Part shown: positions 11,010 to 24,503 of the stretch, one piece after another
Layout: every line of letters starts with the position of its first letter
Position numbering within the stretch: position 1 is the stretch's first letter
From: Cenococcum geophilum 1.58
Taxonomy: Eukaryota; Ascomycota; Dothideomycetes; Gloniales; Gloniaceae
Assembly (NCBI GenBank): GCA_001692895.1
Contig: KV748177.1
Span: 5,494,130 to 5,558,129, forward strand
Length of the DNA stretch: 64,000 nt
Direction of reading: 5' to 3'
The notes under the pieces: generated by a model
The model's database searches: none
Told to the model about the DNA's origin: nothing
What the model saw: the letters and a program-made list of their open reading frames with translations, nothing else
Made by a program: the position numbers and the translations under genes

Positions 11010-12794
11010 AAGGCTAAATAGCATTATTAAGTATTTAAATAATCTATACTAAGTACAAAATATAGTAAGCTATTTATCTCCTTTTGCTATATAGAGGCGG
11101 TTAAATATAGAGATAATATTAAGCTTTATATAGTAGCGAGCCTTACTTAATTAGTTTAGTATCTCCTTTATTAACGGGATTAGATATTAATCCTTAATAG
11201 TAATAGTATTAAGAGCTCGGTAGTTTATATAGAAGCGTAAACTACCGCTAGGTTTCTTAATAAAGATTACTAGTACGGCTATAGGCGATAAGCTTACTCT
11301 AATAAATCCTTTACTTAGGTTCTTATCTAAATACTTTTATAGCACTTAGAGTTATTTTAGGATATTTTATATAAGGGTCTAAATCTAGGCTACTTTCCTT
11401 CTTTAAGTATAATCTTATAGTTGTATAGTTAGTATTCTAGTAGTTTATTAACTTTTTTTATAAGAATATATCTAGACGGTAATAATACTCTACTAGTACC
11501 TTTGTAGTAGGGTTAGTATACTTCTTTAGTACTAAGGCCTTCTTAATATTGGCTATTATAACAGCGAAGATTATATATTTGGGTTTTTTAGTAAGTCGCG
11601 CTAGTGGGGTAGCTCTAATTATATAGATATCTAGAGTATTAAGTTCGCTTAGGTTGTCTATAGTTTTTTTACATAGTTTCTTATTTAGTTTTAAATTTAG
11701 TATTAGGTATAGAGTTGGTATTAAATTTAGGTTTAGGTTGTTTAAGTATACTATTTATAATAAAGTACTAGTCCTTTTAGTATTTTCGTATAATAAGCTT
11801 AAGCTTTAATTTAGCGCGGGGTAGTATAGTACTTAAGGTCTATTTATAGGGTTTAGTAGAATTTTTAGATCCTTAATAGATATTAGTAAAAGTCTTATAT
11901 TAGTAGAATTCGGTAAAATTCTTAGGCTAGTAGAATTAGGTGGACTTCTTAGATATAGAGTAGACGTTAATAGAAATTTTAGACTAGTAGATCTTAGTAG
12001 ATTTTTTAAATTTTAGTTTAAGGTCTAAGCAGTAAGTTATAAGGCACTTTTGCCTATAATAGGAGGCGGTAAATAGAAGCTTAAGGTTATTTTAATTAAT
12101 AGTTACCTTATATAGCTTTATTTAGGATTATCTAAGAATTACTAAGTAATCTAGGGTAGTAATAAAAAGCCTAATTAGTTCTTTATAGTTTAGAAATTAT
12201 AGTCTTAGATATACTATATAGGTAATTTAGCCTAAAACTATATATTTACTATTAAATTTAAATACATTAATATGCTAGTTAAGGGGGGTTAGGGTAAAAC
12301 TATTATCTTATATAAAGATCTTATTAATAAATCCTATACTACTAGCTCCTATTTTAATTAGGACTTAAGTATTAGCCTATTAATTATTTTACTAAAGATA
12401 ATAGTTAATAGTTATGCTATAATCCTAAGAGTTAGAGTTTATAATATTTAAAGTATTTAATAAAATCCTAAGGTAAAGCTGTCCTAAAAAGCGACTTAAC
12501 TTTAAAATATACCTTTTAGTAGTAAGCGAGAAGGGGTTTCTATAAAACGTTAGTTATAGCTTTACCCTTATAAGTAGTGCTTACTAAATATAGGGCTAAA
12601 ACTAAATAAAAATTAGAGATGGTAACTAAAAGATTAATACGGTAAATAGTTGCTAGTATTAGCTATTTATAAATTATATTTAGGTATAGGGATAGAGTAG
12701 TAGTTAAAGAAGTAGGAGTTATTTTTATATTTAAAGTAAATGCCTAGCTTAATGTGTAATTCTTATTTAAAGAACCTTAGTAGAGTATATTTTA

Positions 12795-13217
12795 TATAAC
12801 GGAACCTTATAGTAAGTACTACGATAGGCTTGTTATTAGGCTAGGTATATAGGTAATATAAATTAAAGTTAATAACGTAATAATAACTGGTGGAGTGGTT
12901 GCCCAATAGATTAACTCTAATTATATTCTAAGAATTTCTATAAGGAAGGAACTATCTAGGTAGGGACTAAGGGTCCTTAAATATATAACCGTACTCCTAT
13001 AAAATCCTTCTTATATATAATATACGTATTATATATAAGGTACGTAAGTTCCTCTTATCCCTTTTATTTAATATATAGCATATTATATAACCTTAGTTAC
13101 TATTCCTTATTATATAGTTTTATTAGCTCTATTTTAGACCGTGCCTAAATTAACTAACTAGCTTCTTCTAACTCCTTTCCTAGTAGTTATAATATTGTAC
13201 TTAAAGCGTCCGTAATA
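12795..13217 (-). repeat. Gypsy-D 3' LTR (left)
   Basis: 423 bp, beginning tataacggaacctta and ending ccgtaata in plus-strand reading. It aligns end to end with 32806-33228, with differences mainly transitions. A purine tract (on the minus strand) directly follows at about 13219-13235, which sets the orientation. Confidence 0.9.
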
Positions 13218-16200
13218 CTATCTCCCTCCTCTTTATTTTTGTCCTTAAAGATTCCTAATATCTCTAAGTTGTTTACTAGAGGTATAATATCTATCTAATT
13301 AATTTAGTTAATATTATTACTTATTATACCTAAAGCAATTTCTTTTTTATACGCCTAACGTTATGCTTATACTATTACCGCAATATTATCTCTTAGTAAG
13401 ATTATACTATCTCCATATTCTTGCTGTTTAAAAAAGGGGTTAGTTTATATTGCGTTAGTAAACCTATCTTTATAACAACCGTTTTCTTACTTAAAGTGCA
13501 CTAAAGCGAATATTTATTTATCCTGTAACGTTTGCTTTACCTTTAATACTAAATATACGTAACCTATTACTCTTAATAGTCGTCTAGTTCCCTAATTGAT
13601 TTGTCTTAAGGTCTTATATTTAATCTACTACTGCGCGGCTAGATGGTAAACTGTCTTAAGCCCTTACTAAGTTAGAATGTTCTTATAACGCGGAACAGAA
13701 GGCTCTAAATGCTTATATTACAGCGTTTACTTACTTACTTAGTCTTAAAAAGGGTTATAAAAAGGTCTATTTTAAAGAGTAGAAACTCATAGAATAAGGT
13801 CTATAGGAACTTAGTGATAAAAGAATAGATTCTCTTCCGTCCAAGAAGGAAATAAATTTAAGTAGTTTAGTAACTGCTCTTCTTAGGTCCCCCTTAGGTG
13901 ACTTATTTTTTAGTAATCCTTTTTTATTAATATTACCTGACCTAATCTCTTTTAATACTCCTATACCTTTCTTATAGCGTTCTTTAAATTTTTTAATAGC
14001 TCCTAGGTAGTTTTATTATAGCCTATCCACTTAACCTTATACTATATTTTATTATTAATATCCTTATAGCTAACGATCTTTAAAACTTACTATTTATCCT
14101 CTTCTTATCCTCTATATATGTCTGCTTTATAGATTAATAGCTTAATATTCCCGTGTGCTAGCTTTAGTATTACAATATACTATATAGGGTAGATCTTTAT
14201 TTTGGCTAGTAGGTTTAACTTAAACGTAACTAATAAAATCCTTTATTTAATTTTAAAAGGTTCTAGTCTAACGTGGTCTAACTTCTTACTTAGTTATTAA
14301 CTTTTAAAATTTTTATATAGTAGCTATACTTTATCTCCCTCCTTAAGATCTAGTCCCTTAGATCTCTTAGTATTATAGTACCTCTTTATTCTCTTTTATA
14401 CCTTCTTTACTAATTTTATAAGGTTTATATAAAGATTTATTAGTGTCTTTATCCTTTCTTTAGCTGTACTACTTGTTTTCTTTACTTACCGTAGTAATAA
14501 TAATGTCCTTAGCTTATATCCGTAATTTGCCTTAAATAGTAATATACCTATCCCTTTTTATGGCATTGCGTTATATATAAACTATATAATTAGTAGTAAT
14601 AATACCTAATTATTCTGTGCGTAATTAATATAGTGTCTTAGATGCTATTCTAGTGTTTAATTTAATCTTTCCGTCTAACTGTCTGTCTGCGAATAATATA
14701 TAGTAAAAGTTGCTACTTTAATTCCTTATTCCGCCAAGAATACCTCCTAAAATGCTACTATAAATCTTAGATCTCTATCTAATATAATCCTACTTAGTGC
14801 TCTATATCTTATAAATACTTCTTTAATATAGATTCTAGTAATATCTTCTAGTAATATCTCTTCTATGCATGCTATAAAGTATCCCTACTTTATAAGCTTA
14901 TCTACTATTACTAAAATCGCATTATAATCTTATCCAGTAATAGGATCTCTTAACTTTAGTAACTTAATAATAAAGTCCTATAATATAACCTCCCATAGTA
15001 TTTCTAGTATTTTAATAGGTTATAGCCCTTTATATAGCTTATACCTCGTTAGTTTATTTCTTTAGTAATTTTGATATTTTTTAGTAACTTTCCGTACTAA
15101 GCCCTAGATTCTATTAATAATGTACTCCTCTTAGAGTCTTAATACTAAGCCCGTGGCTCTATTATGTTTTTAAGTTATTTCCTTATAGAAATCTTCTATA
15201 AAGTATTCTGCTATGCTTCTTAGGATATACTTTACTTCTTAATTTTTATATATATCTATCTATAGATCTTCTAGCTATACTTTTAAAATTCTTTATACCT
15301 AAAAGCTTTTTAGTAACTTATAAACTCTATTTAGTTCTTTTTAAGTTATTATAATTTTTAGATAATTAAACCTAATTAGTCTATCTATATCTTTTCGTAG
15401 TAAAACCCCTAATAGTTTTTTATTATTTTGCAGTTTAGCCTTTTAACTTAGAGTATCTGCTCGCATATTGTCTATACTGTAAGCTTTGCAGTGCGAAGAA
15501 TTGAATGAACGACTTGATTGTAAATGTAGCTCTAGAGGCTCTATATATACACGAAGAAGGTAGAAGTAATGGGGTAATAGATAGCTGAAATGGGAACGGT
15601 AATCTGCCACTAATATTGATCTGCAACCAATATATTGGGTGGCGTTGACGCCGCCTTGGAGCCTTCCAAGCGGTGATCTTATGTCTTAGCGCAGTGTCGG
15701 TAGTCGGTTACATATACCCTTAGTATACTAAATCTTAAAATAGTATTCCGCAAGTATCTCTGCCCATTTAACCTATCTTTAGTTAAGTTTCTTTATTATT
15801 AGGAATCCTATTAGGTTTTTATAATCTGTTTTAACTATAAATAGTTTCTTTATACCTTACAAGAATACTTTTTATTCCTTTAGTGCTATAACTATACTTA
15901 ACAACTCCTTATTATAAATGTTATAGTTTAATTCTAGTAGTGTTATCTTCCAACTATAGTATGCCACTAGGTGCTATCTATCTTAATATTTTTATATAAA
16001 GCACGCCCCTAGTATATAGTCTAATATATCCGTTTTTATAACTGTTTTTAGTTCTAGTTAATAGATTTTAGGAACTAGCTCCTAGGTAAATAACTCTTTA
16101 ACCCTTTTAAATAATTTTTGCTGTCCCTCTCCCTATACCTATAGTTCTTCTTTCTTTATTAATCGCGTAAATGGTTTAATATCCTTTAACTATTATACTA

Positions 16201-19200
16201 TAAACCGTCTATAGTAATTGCAAAACCCTAGAAACAATCTTAACTACGTAACGTTCTCTAGTTCTTACCAATTTACTATAGCCTTAATCTTTTTGGGATC
16301 TATACTAAGTTAGCCTAGTTTAATAATAAATCCAATAAAATCGGTCTTCTTAGTAAAGAACTTGTATTTCTTAATTGCTACTAGTATCTGTTCTTTCTAT
16401 AGTCTCTTTAAGACCTATTTAATATGTTCTCTGTACTCTTCCTTAGTTATTAAGTAGATAATAATATTATTAAGATATGCTATAACAAATTTATCTAAGT
16501 GTTCTCCTAATATATTATTAATATGTTTTTAAAACATTACTAATACGTTTATAAGTCCGAATTGTATAACTAATGGCTTATATAGTCCTTCCTTTAATTT
16601 AAAGGCTGCCTTTTACTTATTGCCTTTCTTAATCCTAATCTGGTGGTATACCTATTTTAGATTTATCTTTATAAAGATTTGCGCGTTGCCTATCCTGTCT
16701 TAAATTTTGCTAATTAAGGGTAAAGGATACCTATCCTTTCTAGTAATGCTATTTAACTACTTATAGTCGATATATAGTCTTAGTTTGCTATTCTTCTTTA
16801 GTATAAATAGTACTAGATAACCCGCTAATAACTATAATAGTCTAATAGATCCCTTTTGTAAGTTTTCCTAAATAAACTCTTTTAGTACTCTACCTTCCTC
16901 TTTAGTAAGCTTATAGATTGGAAAAAACCTTAAACTTATTCCTAGTTCTAATTCTATCTTATAGTCCTATACTATATATTCTAATAGCTTTTTACTTTCT
17001 AGTGACTATAGTTTCTTACTATACTTATGGTATCTCTTTAGTATATAACTTAGTCCTTTCTCTATTTCTTTATAGGTTGCTCCTACTTAGTACTATACTA
17101 ACTTGGCTTATTATTACATCTTACGGCGTTAAGTATCCCTAATATTGACCTGACTTATAACCCAATTAATCTTTAGATTATATTCCTATAACTAAGGCAT
17201 TTCTAGTACTACCTTATTATTCCCTAATGGTAATATATTAAAAGATATCTTAATTTATCTCTCTTTAATAGTTAACTAAATAGGTCCTGTTTTAAGGTTA
17301 ATAATACCTCCTTTGTAGGCTATTAGATCTTCTAAAATTGTTACCAATAGGTAAAAGTGCTCCTTTTTCCTATGTGGTAATCCCATTCTTTTAACTGCTA
17401 CTAGTAAAATATAGTTCCTTTTTACTCCACTATCTATTAATGCTTTAAACTGTTAATTTTGCTACTTAACTTATAGGTTTAGGTATTGTCCTTAAATTCC
17501 TTTAAGGGTCTAAGGCTCTACTACTAGTTCCCTTTAGTCCTATAGGCCTCTATTTTTCCTAACTACAGGCTGCTTAATCCTATTTATACTTAGTCTAATT
17601 TTAGCTAATACTTAGTTCGCTTTTTGTCTTTAATATACTATAGACATGTATTTTCTAGGCATTCCTACTACTATTATTTGTCTAGGTATTTTTCCATAAG
17701 GAATCTTTTTGGTTAAAGTATTAAGTCCCCTTAGCTCTGTACTTCTGCTAGGTGCTAACTATACATATATTTAGTGTTTTGGTATTTTGCCTTATCCAGT
17801 ACCTAATATATTCTTACTAGGTACTTCCGGTTTTTGTCTTTGGGTGCTCTATATATATTGTATATATTATCTATATATGCGATCTATGCCAATATATATT
17901 ATGCTTAATATCTTAGGTTAACTCTTAGCTTATCCTTATTCTTAAGTTTAAACCTTTCTTATATTGATTTAAGCGTTGCGACTTCTTTTATAGGTACTAA
18001 GATTTGCCTCTTACTTTTCTAATCCTCTAATTACTCCTCTAAATCCTTTAATATTATAATTAAGGCTCCTTTAATGTGACTTATAGCCTTCTTTATAATT
18101 AGGTGGTCTTGGATAACCTTTTTATCTAGCTATATATAGAAATCTTCCTACTTATTATTATGTCGTTATCTATACCACTTTTGGTATAACCCCTTAAGTA
18201 TATACAGCTTGTCTATAAGGAAGTATCTTCTTATTACTACATCGTGACAGCCCTTTATATATTGTTCTTCAAACCTAGTTAGAATCCCTAAATCCTCTTC
18301 TTATTCTAGTTTAATAAGCCACTTAGCTCTTAGTATGCCTGTTCTAGGCCTATTAGTAATCCTTTATACTAGTGCTCTATCCCTTATATAACCTAGTATG
18401 CTAAATCTCTTATTTAGTTTCTGATCTTGCTATGCGGTAATTCTTACTCTAAATTTCTCTATGGTTTCTTTCTTTTCTCGCCTTATAAGTGGATCCCTAA
18501 AGTTATCTTACTTCTTAATTTTGTTAATGGTCCTTATTTATATCTTAAAGTCTTAGTTTTATAGGATTCTTAATCTTAAGCTAGCTTCTATCTTAAGCTT
18601 TGCTCCTACCTTAGTCTAACTAGGCTTAGGTGTTCTTATCTTATCTTAAAAGTCTTAAATCTTACTTATTTCTTCTTAAGAATCTTATACCTATAGGAAA
18701 CTTTATCCCGAGCTTATTTGTATATCTTTAAACTAAGCTACTACCTTACTCTATTGGTTTCTATCTATTATAGGTCCTTAAGTATACCTTATCTTATCTT
18801 AAGATTCTTAAGCCTTTAGCCTTTTGCCTTTATTAAGTACTAAAGTAGTTTACTATCCTACTTCTCTTACGTCTTATAAAGCGATAAATATTATATTTAG
18901 TAGGGTCTTAATCCCTACTAATGTTTCCTATTCTATAGTGGAATTATTCTCTACCTCTTATATAACATCTCTAAGGTCTATATGCTTCTAGTAAACTGCT
19001 TTTAATGCCTTATTGTTACAGAATGTTTTGCCTTTATTAAATTTATTATCCTTAATATCCGATCTGCGAACTAGTTTATTAGTTCCCCTGCATTCTAAGG
19101 ATTTTAGCTCCTATAGCCAATAGCTTACGCCGTACTTAGCGTCTTTATAAATTTAGTATGCGTTATTATAATAAAACGTAAAACTTCTAATTAAACATTC

Positions 19201-19974
19201 TTTTATTCCTTACAGTATACTATTATCCCTCTATATATATATGTCTTTTACTACTAGTCTGGTTTCCTTTCTTATATAATAACCCTAACTATCTTTATAA
19301 TCCCTTACAAAATAACCTTATTTCCCGCAATTTATATAAGCTCCGTTTTTAAACCACTAACTTTACTATAGAGTCCGCCTAAACGTCTTCTACTACTAAG
19401 ATCTTTGGTTTAGCCTTTGCTCCCTAGTTCTATAATTACTAAATCCTTAACCTTTAGGTTTTTATAGTTTCTTACTTTATTTCTTATAGGCTTCTTTAGT
19501 ACTACTTAGGTCCATTAGCTCTGCGCCATACTATAGTTTCTAATTTAGCTTTAGTTATTGCGTACTCTACGTCTTATATAACTATAGAACTCTGTCCTAG
19601 CCTCTCTTAGCCTATTCCCCTTAGTAGATCTAATTGTTAATCTTAATTGCTTAATCTATTAACTCCTATAGGGTGTTCGCATCTTCTATTAGGATAATTA
19701 CGTCCTAAACTTTAGCCTTAAGTCCTTGCTTATACTATGCTATAAGTGCCTTATTATTCTACTTAACTTATATCGCTAGCGTTTAGAACTATATTGTATA
19801 CTTAATTACTAAGGTTTATTGCGTAATATCTTAAAGTTTTCTTTTTACTATAGTTACCGCCTCTAGGTCTCCGAATATCTATATAAGTTACTTTGTAAAC
19901 TCTTCCTAATTTAAGAACATAAATCGCACCTCCTAATTAGTGGTTGTTATTCCATTTGCCTATATTTCTATAAG
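13218..19974 (-). pseudogene. Gypsy-D Pol and most of Gag, remnant
   Basis: Minus-strand reading from right to left: Gag C-terminal part (about 19974-18300), protease region (about 17900-17500), RT (about 17300-16130, active-site region near 16460), RNase H (about 16100-15720), integrase (about 15400-14200) and a chromodomain (about 14100-13950) that would bind modified histone tails in a working element. A solo LTR at 15478-15712 splits the RNase H to integrase stretch. The plus-strand open frames at 15435-15626 and 16918-17142 are chance or shadow frames. Broken throughout. Confidence 0.7.
15478..15712. repeat. Solo LTR of an unassigned element (235 bp)
   Basis: Starts TGTAAGC and ends GGTTACA (inverted ends TGTAA/TTACA) and is flanked by a perfect 5-bp duplication TATAC (15473-15477 and 15713-15717). 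It is clearly richer in GC and CA than the Gypsy-D sequence around it, so it is younger or has escaped RIP. No internal region remains, so it is a solo LTR left by recombination. No other copy is seen in the window, and orientation is unknown. Confidence 0.85.
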
Positions 19975-20115
19975 GTAAGTGTTACGGAGTGAGTACGAGT
20001 GGTAATAATATATAACGAAGTAGATATTATTAAGCTATGTATATAAACTATATAATAAAGTTAAAACGTTGCGTAACGAAAGAAGGTAGGGAAACGGGAA
20101 GAAAGGGCATATATC

Positions 20116-20138
20116 GTTGACTTAGTTGCTTAGTCAAC
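20116..20138. promoter_or_regulatory. Inverted repeat with bZIP-like half sites in Gypsy-B LTR
   Basis: GTTGACT, a 9-nt spacer and AGTCAAC form 7-bp inverted arms. The arms contain TGACTTAG and TTAGTCA, close to fungal AP-1/Yap1 sites (TTAGTCA). CACGTGC follows at about 20137-20143. In the right LTR several of these bases have changed by transition. Regulatory use is inferred only. Confidence 0.4.
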
Positions 20139-20178
20139 ACGTGCATAGGATAGAATAGGGTTTAGGTCGTAGTCCTAG

Positions 20179-20224
20179 CAGAACTTAGTAGAATTCGGTA
20201 GAACTTAGTAGAATGTAGCAGAAT
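20179..20224. promoter_or_regulatory. Step-type heat-shock-element-like array in Gypsy-B LTR
   Basis: GAA occurs at 20181, 20191, 20201, 20211 and 20221, exactly 10 bp apart, with AG before most of them. nGAAn repeated with 5-bp gaps is the step-type arrangement known for heat-shock factor. The same array is at 32222-32264 (right LTR) and 58937-58979 (solo LTR). That it binds HSF is inference. Confidence 0.5.
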
Positions 20225-20399
20225 GCCATAGATTACCGTTAGATTGCCATTAGATTGCCGTTAAATTGCTAATTTACGGTTAATCTCTAATTGCTAAGTC
20301 GGTGAAAATAGGTAGACGTGTGTAAGGTATTACGGGGGTGTCCTATAACAGTACCCCCCCTTTAAACTTGAGCTTCTGCGAGATAGGGCTGTGGTAGTT

Positions 20400-23300
20400 C
20401 TAGGTAAAGTTTATAAAAGTCTTCTGCGGCTTATATAAGTCCTACAGAGTTAATGGGTTCCCATGAGGGCTTAGTAAAGCCTCTCCATTTTATAAGGTAC
20501 ATATACTAGCGTTTCCGTTTATTATACTTAATGTTATTAATTCTTTTAATAAAGTACTCGTTCTTACTATCCACTTTAACTGGTAGGGGAGGGTCTTATA
20601 TCTGTCTAGGCAGGGCGTCTAATACGGGGGTAGTAGGGCGGAGGACTGACGTATAGAATATAGGGTGGATTTTAACCGTATTAGGGAGCTTTAGTTAGTA
20701 GGCGTAAGAGGAAACAATCTTCTTAATCTTGTAAGGGCCAGTGTTCTTTTAATTAAGTTTCTTAGCAGGTCGTTTTGTATTTAGGTTTCTTATATCTAGC
20801 TAGATAAAGTTACTAATCTAGTAAGCCGGTGCTAGGGTTTATTTCTTATTTACTGCGGCTTTATAGATAGATTGGGCCTATATTATTTCATTAATAAGGA
20901 ACCGTTGTAGTTCCTCTATCTTCTTTATAAATTTATTTACTTCTGCGACTTATAAGGCATAACAAGTAGGGCAAGAAACATTACTAAAAGGTTTAAAACC
21001 CATTCGTGGGTGCTAGCCGTAATTAGCCAGGAATGGGGAGACCTTTATAGTTTCCAAGACGGAATTATTTATAGTAAACTTAGTAAATATAAGCCAGTTA
21101 ATCCAGTTATCTTATAAATATAACGTGTATATCCGAATATACTGTTCCATTATAGCGTTTATACATTCCATTTAACCGTCTATTTCTAGGTAATATATAG
21201 TAAACAGTAGTACTCTAATATAAAGTTGGGTAGTTAGTTTTTTCTAAAATGTAGACATAAACTAGCTACCTTTATTGGAGATAATTGTTTTAGGGAGTCC
21301 GTGGAGTTTCTATACGTAATTTAGGAATAGTTAAGCGACGGTAGGCGTTAACATATTAGGGTAGGCAATTAAGTGTCTTATCTTAAATAGTTGGTCTATA
21401 ACTACTATAATATTTATACAGCCTTTACTTATAGGGAGGTTAACGACAAAGTCAATTAAGATGTCCTTCTATCTTCGGTCCGGAACAGGCAGTGGCTTTA
21501 GGAGGCCGTTATACATCTTATGTAAAGCTTTAGCTCGTCGGCAGATATAGCAGCTAGAGACGTACCTTCGTGTTATATTGTATATATTCGGCTAATAGTA
21601 TTCTTATTAAAGCAGTTCTAGGGTTTTTCCTTAGCCCAGGTAGCTAGCTACTAATAGATCGTGTATATATTTAAGGAGCTTAAGCTTAAGTTCGTTATAA
21701 TTAGGTATAACTAGGCGGTTCTGGTAATATAAGCGGTTTCCGCGGGCTTTATATTTACTTAGAGAAATCTTTTTAGAGCGTCTAATACTATCGTGCATTA
21801 GCTTAAGCGTCTCTTAGATAAATTTATTATTTGGGTATTTGTTAACTATAATTTGTTTAATTAATCAATTAATTATTTTAAGGACGTATACCGTAAGGTC
21901 TTTAGTAGGAGGGTTAAATAGTTTAGGGCGAAGTAGGGTCTAATTTCAGTAAGAGCGCGCTTCTTTTAGGGCTAGCGCGTCTTATAAGCGTCGGGTTAGG
22001 GCGTTAGGCTTCTGACCTTAAACGCCCGGGCGGTACGTAATTAAGAATCGGAAACGAGATAGATATTCTGACTAGCGGGCCTAATAATAACTCAGCTATT
22101 TTGTGGTTGTGAAGTACTGTAGGTTCTTATGGTCGCTAAGGACCTTAATTAGAAATCCAGCGCCTTCTAGTTTAGGTCGCCATTATTTAAAACATCTAAT
22201 AATAGCTAATAATTCCTTATTATAGATCTTATAGTTATATTCGGCTAGGCTTAGTCGTTTTAAAAAGTATGCTATAGGGTATAGTACTTCATCCTCGTTA
22301 TATTAAGACAGGATGCCTTTAGTAACGTAGTTAGATAAGTTGGCTTTTATAACACTTATTTAGTTTGGGTTAAAGTATTAGAGTATAGGCGCGGTAGTAA
22401 ATATAACCTTTAGATAGGCAAAGGCTTTCTTACATTCTTTATTAAAGATAAAGACTTTATCCTTTTAGGTTAGAGCTATAAGGAGTAAAACCAGGGCGGA
22501 GAAGTTATTAATAAACCGTTAGTAGAAATTAGCAAATCCTATAAAGGCTCTTACATCCTTAACGTTCTTAGGTTCTTACTAGTTTATAATTACTTCGACT
22601 TTCTTTAGGTCCATTTATATACTATTTATAGAAATAAGGAGTCTAAGGTATAAAACTTCCGTTTTATAGAACTCGTATTTATCTATATCTAATTATAGAC
22701 CAGCTCCGTGCAGGGCTTATAAAATAAGGTTAACGTATTTCCGATATTCGGTTAGGTTATTACTATATATTAGGATGTCGTCAATATAAGCAGTATAGAA
22801 GATGTCCAGGTAGGGGCGTAAGGTATTGTTTATATAATACTAAAACAAGCTCGGGGCGTTTATAAGGCTAAAGGGTATTACTAAGTACTTAAATAGTCCA
22901 TATCGGGTACGAAATATAGTAAGCTATTTATAATACGGAGACGGTTAAATATAGAGATAATATCGAGCTTTGTGTAGTAACAAGCCTTACTTAGTTAGTT
23001 TAGCGTCTCTTATATTAACGGGATCGGATATTAGTTTTTAACGGTAACGGCGTTAAGAGCTTAGTAGTCTATATAGAAGCGCAGACCGCCGCTGGGGTTT
23101 TTAACGAAGATCACTAGTGCGGCTATAGGCGACGAACTTGCTCTAATAAATTCTTTACTTAGGTTCTCGTTTAAATACTTTTATAATACTTAGAGTTCGT
23201 TTTAGGACATCCCGTATAGAGGTCCAAATCTAGGCTGCTGTCCTTCTTTAAGTATAATCTTATAGTCGTATAATTGGTGTTCCGGTAGCTTATTGGCTTC

Positions 23301-24490
23301 CTTCTATAAAAATACCTCTAGGCGGTTATAGTACTCTACTAGTACTTTTATAGCAGGGTCGGTGTGCTTCTTCGGTACTAAGGCCTTCTTAATATCAGCC
23401 ATAGTAATAGCGAAAATCGTATATTCGGGTTTCTTAGCAAGTTATACTAGTGGGGTAGCTCCAATTATGCGGATATTTAGGGTGCCAAGCTCGCTTGGAT
23501 TATCCATAGTTTCTTATTTAGGTTTAGGTTCGGTATTAGGTACAGAGTTAGTATCAGATTTAGGTTCGGGTTCTTTAAAAATCCTTTTTATAGTAAAATA
23601 CCAGTCCTTCTAGTATTTTCGTATATTAAGCTTAAGCTTCTACTTAGCTCGGGGCGGTGTAGTACTTAGTAATAACTTATGGGATCTAGTAGGGTTTTCG
23701 GATCCTTAGTGGATATTAGTGGAATTCTTATACTAGTAGAGTCTAGTAGATTCTTTGGGTACGGGGTAGACAGTTATAGAAATTTTACGTTAGTAGAATT
23801 TAGTGGAATTCTTAGATTTCGGTTTAGGGTCAAGACGGTACATTGTAAGGCACTTCTACTTATAACGGGAGGCGGTAAATAGAAGCTTGAGGTTGTCCTA
23901 ATTAATAGTTACCTTATATAGCTTTATTTAGGGTTATTTAAGGATTACCAGGTAACCCAATATAGTAATAAAGAGCTTAATTAGTTCTTCGTGATTTAGG
24001 TATTAGAGTCTTAGGTATACTATATAAGTAATTCGGCCTAAGACCGTACGTTTGCTATTAAATCCAAATATATTAATATGCCGGTTAAGGGGGGTTAGGG
24101 TAAAACTATTATCTTATATAAAGATCTTATTAATAAATCCTATGCTACTAGCTCCTGTATCAATTAGGACTTAAACATTAGCCTATTAATCGTTCTGCCA
24201 AAGATAACAGTTAACGGTTATGTTACAATCTTAAGAGTTAGAGTTCGTAACATCCAAAGCATTTAATAAGATCCTAAGGCAGAGCCATCCCAGAGAGCGA
24301 CTTAACTCTAAAATATGCCTTTTAGTAGTAAGCGGGAAGGGGTTCCTACAGAACGTCGGTTATAACTTTGCCCTTATAAGTAGTGCTTACTAGATACGGA
24401 GTTAGAGCTAGATAAAGATCGGGGTCGGTAGCTAGAAGATCGGTACAGTAAACGGCTACTAGCGTTAACTATTTATAGATCTTTTTAAAA
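20400..24490 (-). pseudogene. Gypsy-B Pol remnant
   Basis: Minus-strand domains: chromodomain about 20440-20590, integrase C-terminal part to about 20950, integrase core and zinc-binding segment about 21000-21800, RNase H about 21950-22450, RT about 22500-23340 (active-site region near 22770-22795), protease region about 23900-24200 and the end of Gag to 24490. Plus-strand open frames at 23362-23613 and 23679-23882 are shadows. It is the best preserved Pol of the B family here but still has many interruptions. Confidence 0.75.
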
Positions 24491-24503
24491 GGGGGCAGAG
24501 TAG

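Larger units (their letters stand above)
7850..12400 (-). pseudogene. Gypsy-B' Pol remnant (RT, RNase H, integrase)
   Basis: Minus-strand domains, by comparison with Gypsy-B: integrase about 7850-8600, RNase H about 8700-9150, RT about 9200-11700 (split by the insertion at 9571-11009), protease about 11750-12300. The RT active-site region lies near 9465-9490. The frame is broken throughout and the region is old. Confidence 0.7.
19980..20350 (-). repeat. Gypsy-B 3' LTR (left)
   Basis: 371 bp, from TGTTACGGAG to TCCTATAACA on the plus strand. A polypurine tract complement (ccccccc, 20353-20360) follows. It contains a five-fold GAA array at 10-bp spacing and an inverted repeat (listed separately). 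Confidence 0.93.

Noticed and set aside
15435-15626. 63-codon minus-strand open frame
   Set aside because: It lies mostly within the solo LTR 15478-15712, with no coding character beyond the lack of RIP stops.
23362-23882. Two plus-strand open frames in Gypsy-B
   Set aside because: They are shadows opposite the minus-strand protease/RT region of the element.
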